64,000 nucleotides of DNA from NCBI RefSeq assembly GCF_007828215.1, contig NZ_VIUE01000009.1, positions 86,167 to 150,166 of the forward strand, in the 5' to 3' direction. The notes under the pieces are model-generated. The model made no database searches. It was not told where the DNA came from and worked only from the letters and a program-made list of their open reading frames with translations. Positions 63,912 through 64,000 of the stretch are shown one piece after another. The position numbers and the translations under genes were made by a program. The DNA is from Pseudomonas sp. SJZ074. Lineage in GTDB: Bacteria; Pseudomonadota; Gammaproteobacteria; Pseudomonadales; Pseudomonadaceae. Numbering within the stretch: the first letter of the stretch is position 1; the number at the start of each line of letters is the position of its first letter.

Positions 63912-64000
63912 ATGGACGACCGCCAATACGCCTTGCTGGCCCGCCAACCTTCTGCTGCCCTGCAAAACCGCGAACGGTTCTGCGGCATGCCCAAGCGCGG
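63912..64000 (+). CDS. TpsA exoprotein (filamentous haemagglutinin-type), N-terminal fragment
   Basis: Only 29 codons plus two bases lie in the window. MDDRQYALLARQPSAALQNR and ERFCGMPKRG resemble the extended signal region of Pseudomonas haemagglutinin/CDI-like exoproteins, and the position directly after tpsB fits. The TPS domain and any C-terminal toxin are beyond the edge. Confidence 0.75.
   Translation, partial: MDDRQYALLARQPSAALQNRERFCGMPKR

Overview
The window is a GC-rich, gene-dense chromosomal segment typical of the Pseudomonas fluorescens group. The evidence is REP/REPIN elements of the GTGGGAGCGGGCTTGCTCGC and GTGGGAGCGAGCCTGCTCGC types in at least ten intergenic gaps, strongly GC-biased third positions, and a characteristic gene set (rnd-ycgL, oligopeptidase B, pxpABC, MoxR-VWA pair, aceK, hrpA, azoR, eptA, lpxO-like). 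No rRNA, tRNA, CRISPR array, insertion sequence or prophage was recognised. Both ends cut genes: a chemoreceptor at the left, and the first 29 codons of a probable two-partner-secretion exoprotein at the right.

Layout. 1-6 kb: chemoreceptor tail, a PhyH-type dioxygenase, a TetR regulator divergent from an amidase with three evenly spaced operator-like palindromes between them, a cupin, a DUF1508 protein, a LysR regulator, 5-carboxymethyl-2-hydroxymuconate isomerase and a LysR protein reduced to its DNA-binding domain. 6.5-13 kb: a PauA/SpuI-like glutamine synthetase homologue, a lipid A phosphoethanolamine transferase, a methyltransferase, rnd-ycgL and a 2-hydroxyacid dehydrogenase. 13-22.5 kb: housekeeping and conserved hypothetical genes (YcgN, a degenerate M61-like protein, a SPOUT methylase, an HNH protein, a spermidine-synthase-like protein, a lone cNMP-binding domain, oligopeptidase B, a YafJ amidotransferase, DUF2937). 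22.7-26.4 kb: MFS transporter plus pxpABC, probably a 5-oxoproline uptake and degradation unit.

26.5-40 kb: the MoxR ATPase/VWA pair, DUF748, cysteine synthase, an LpxO-like hydroxylase, two EamA exporters, aceK and hrpA, the last preceded by a heptanucleotide repeat tract. 40.5-42.6 kb: a FabH-like ketoacyl synthase followed by an ECF sigma factor and its zinc-finger anti-sigma. 42.8-59 kb: porin, FemAB-like acyltransferase, ABC exporter, periplasmic cyclophilin, alpha/beta hydrolase, LysR regulator, azoreductase, hybrid sensor kinase, EamA/LysR/isochorismatase cluster, MscS channel and DEAD-box helicase.

59-64 kb is the most unusual part. A lower-GC gene encodes an exported Asp-box beta-propeller joined to a C-terminal module with one c-type haem motif. 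It lies between two nearly identical terminator hairpins. Next come a TpsB (FhaC/ShlB) outer-membrane transporter and the start of its likely TpsA partner, so a secreted adhesin or contact-dependent toxin probably continues beyond the edge. Function calls rest on motif and family recognition by eye; no database search was run.
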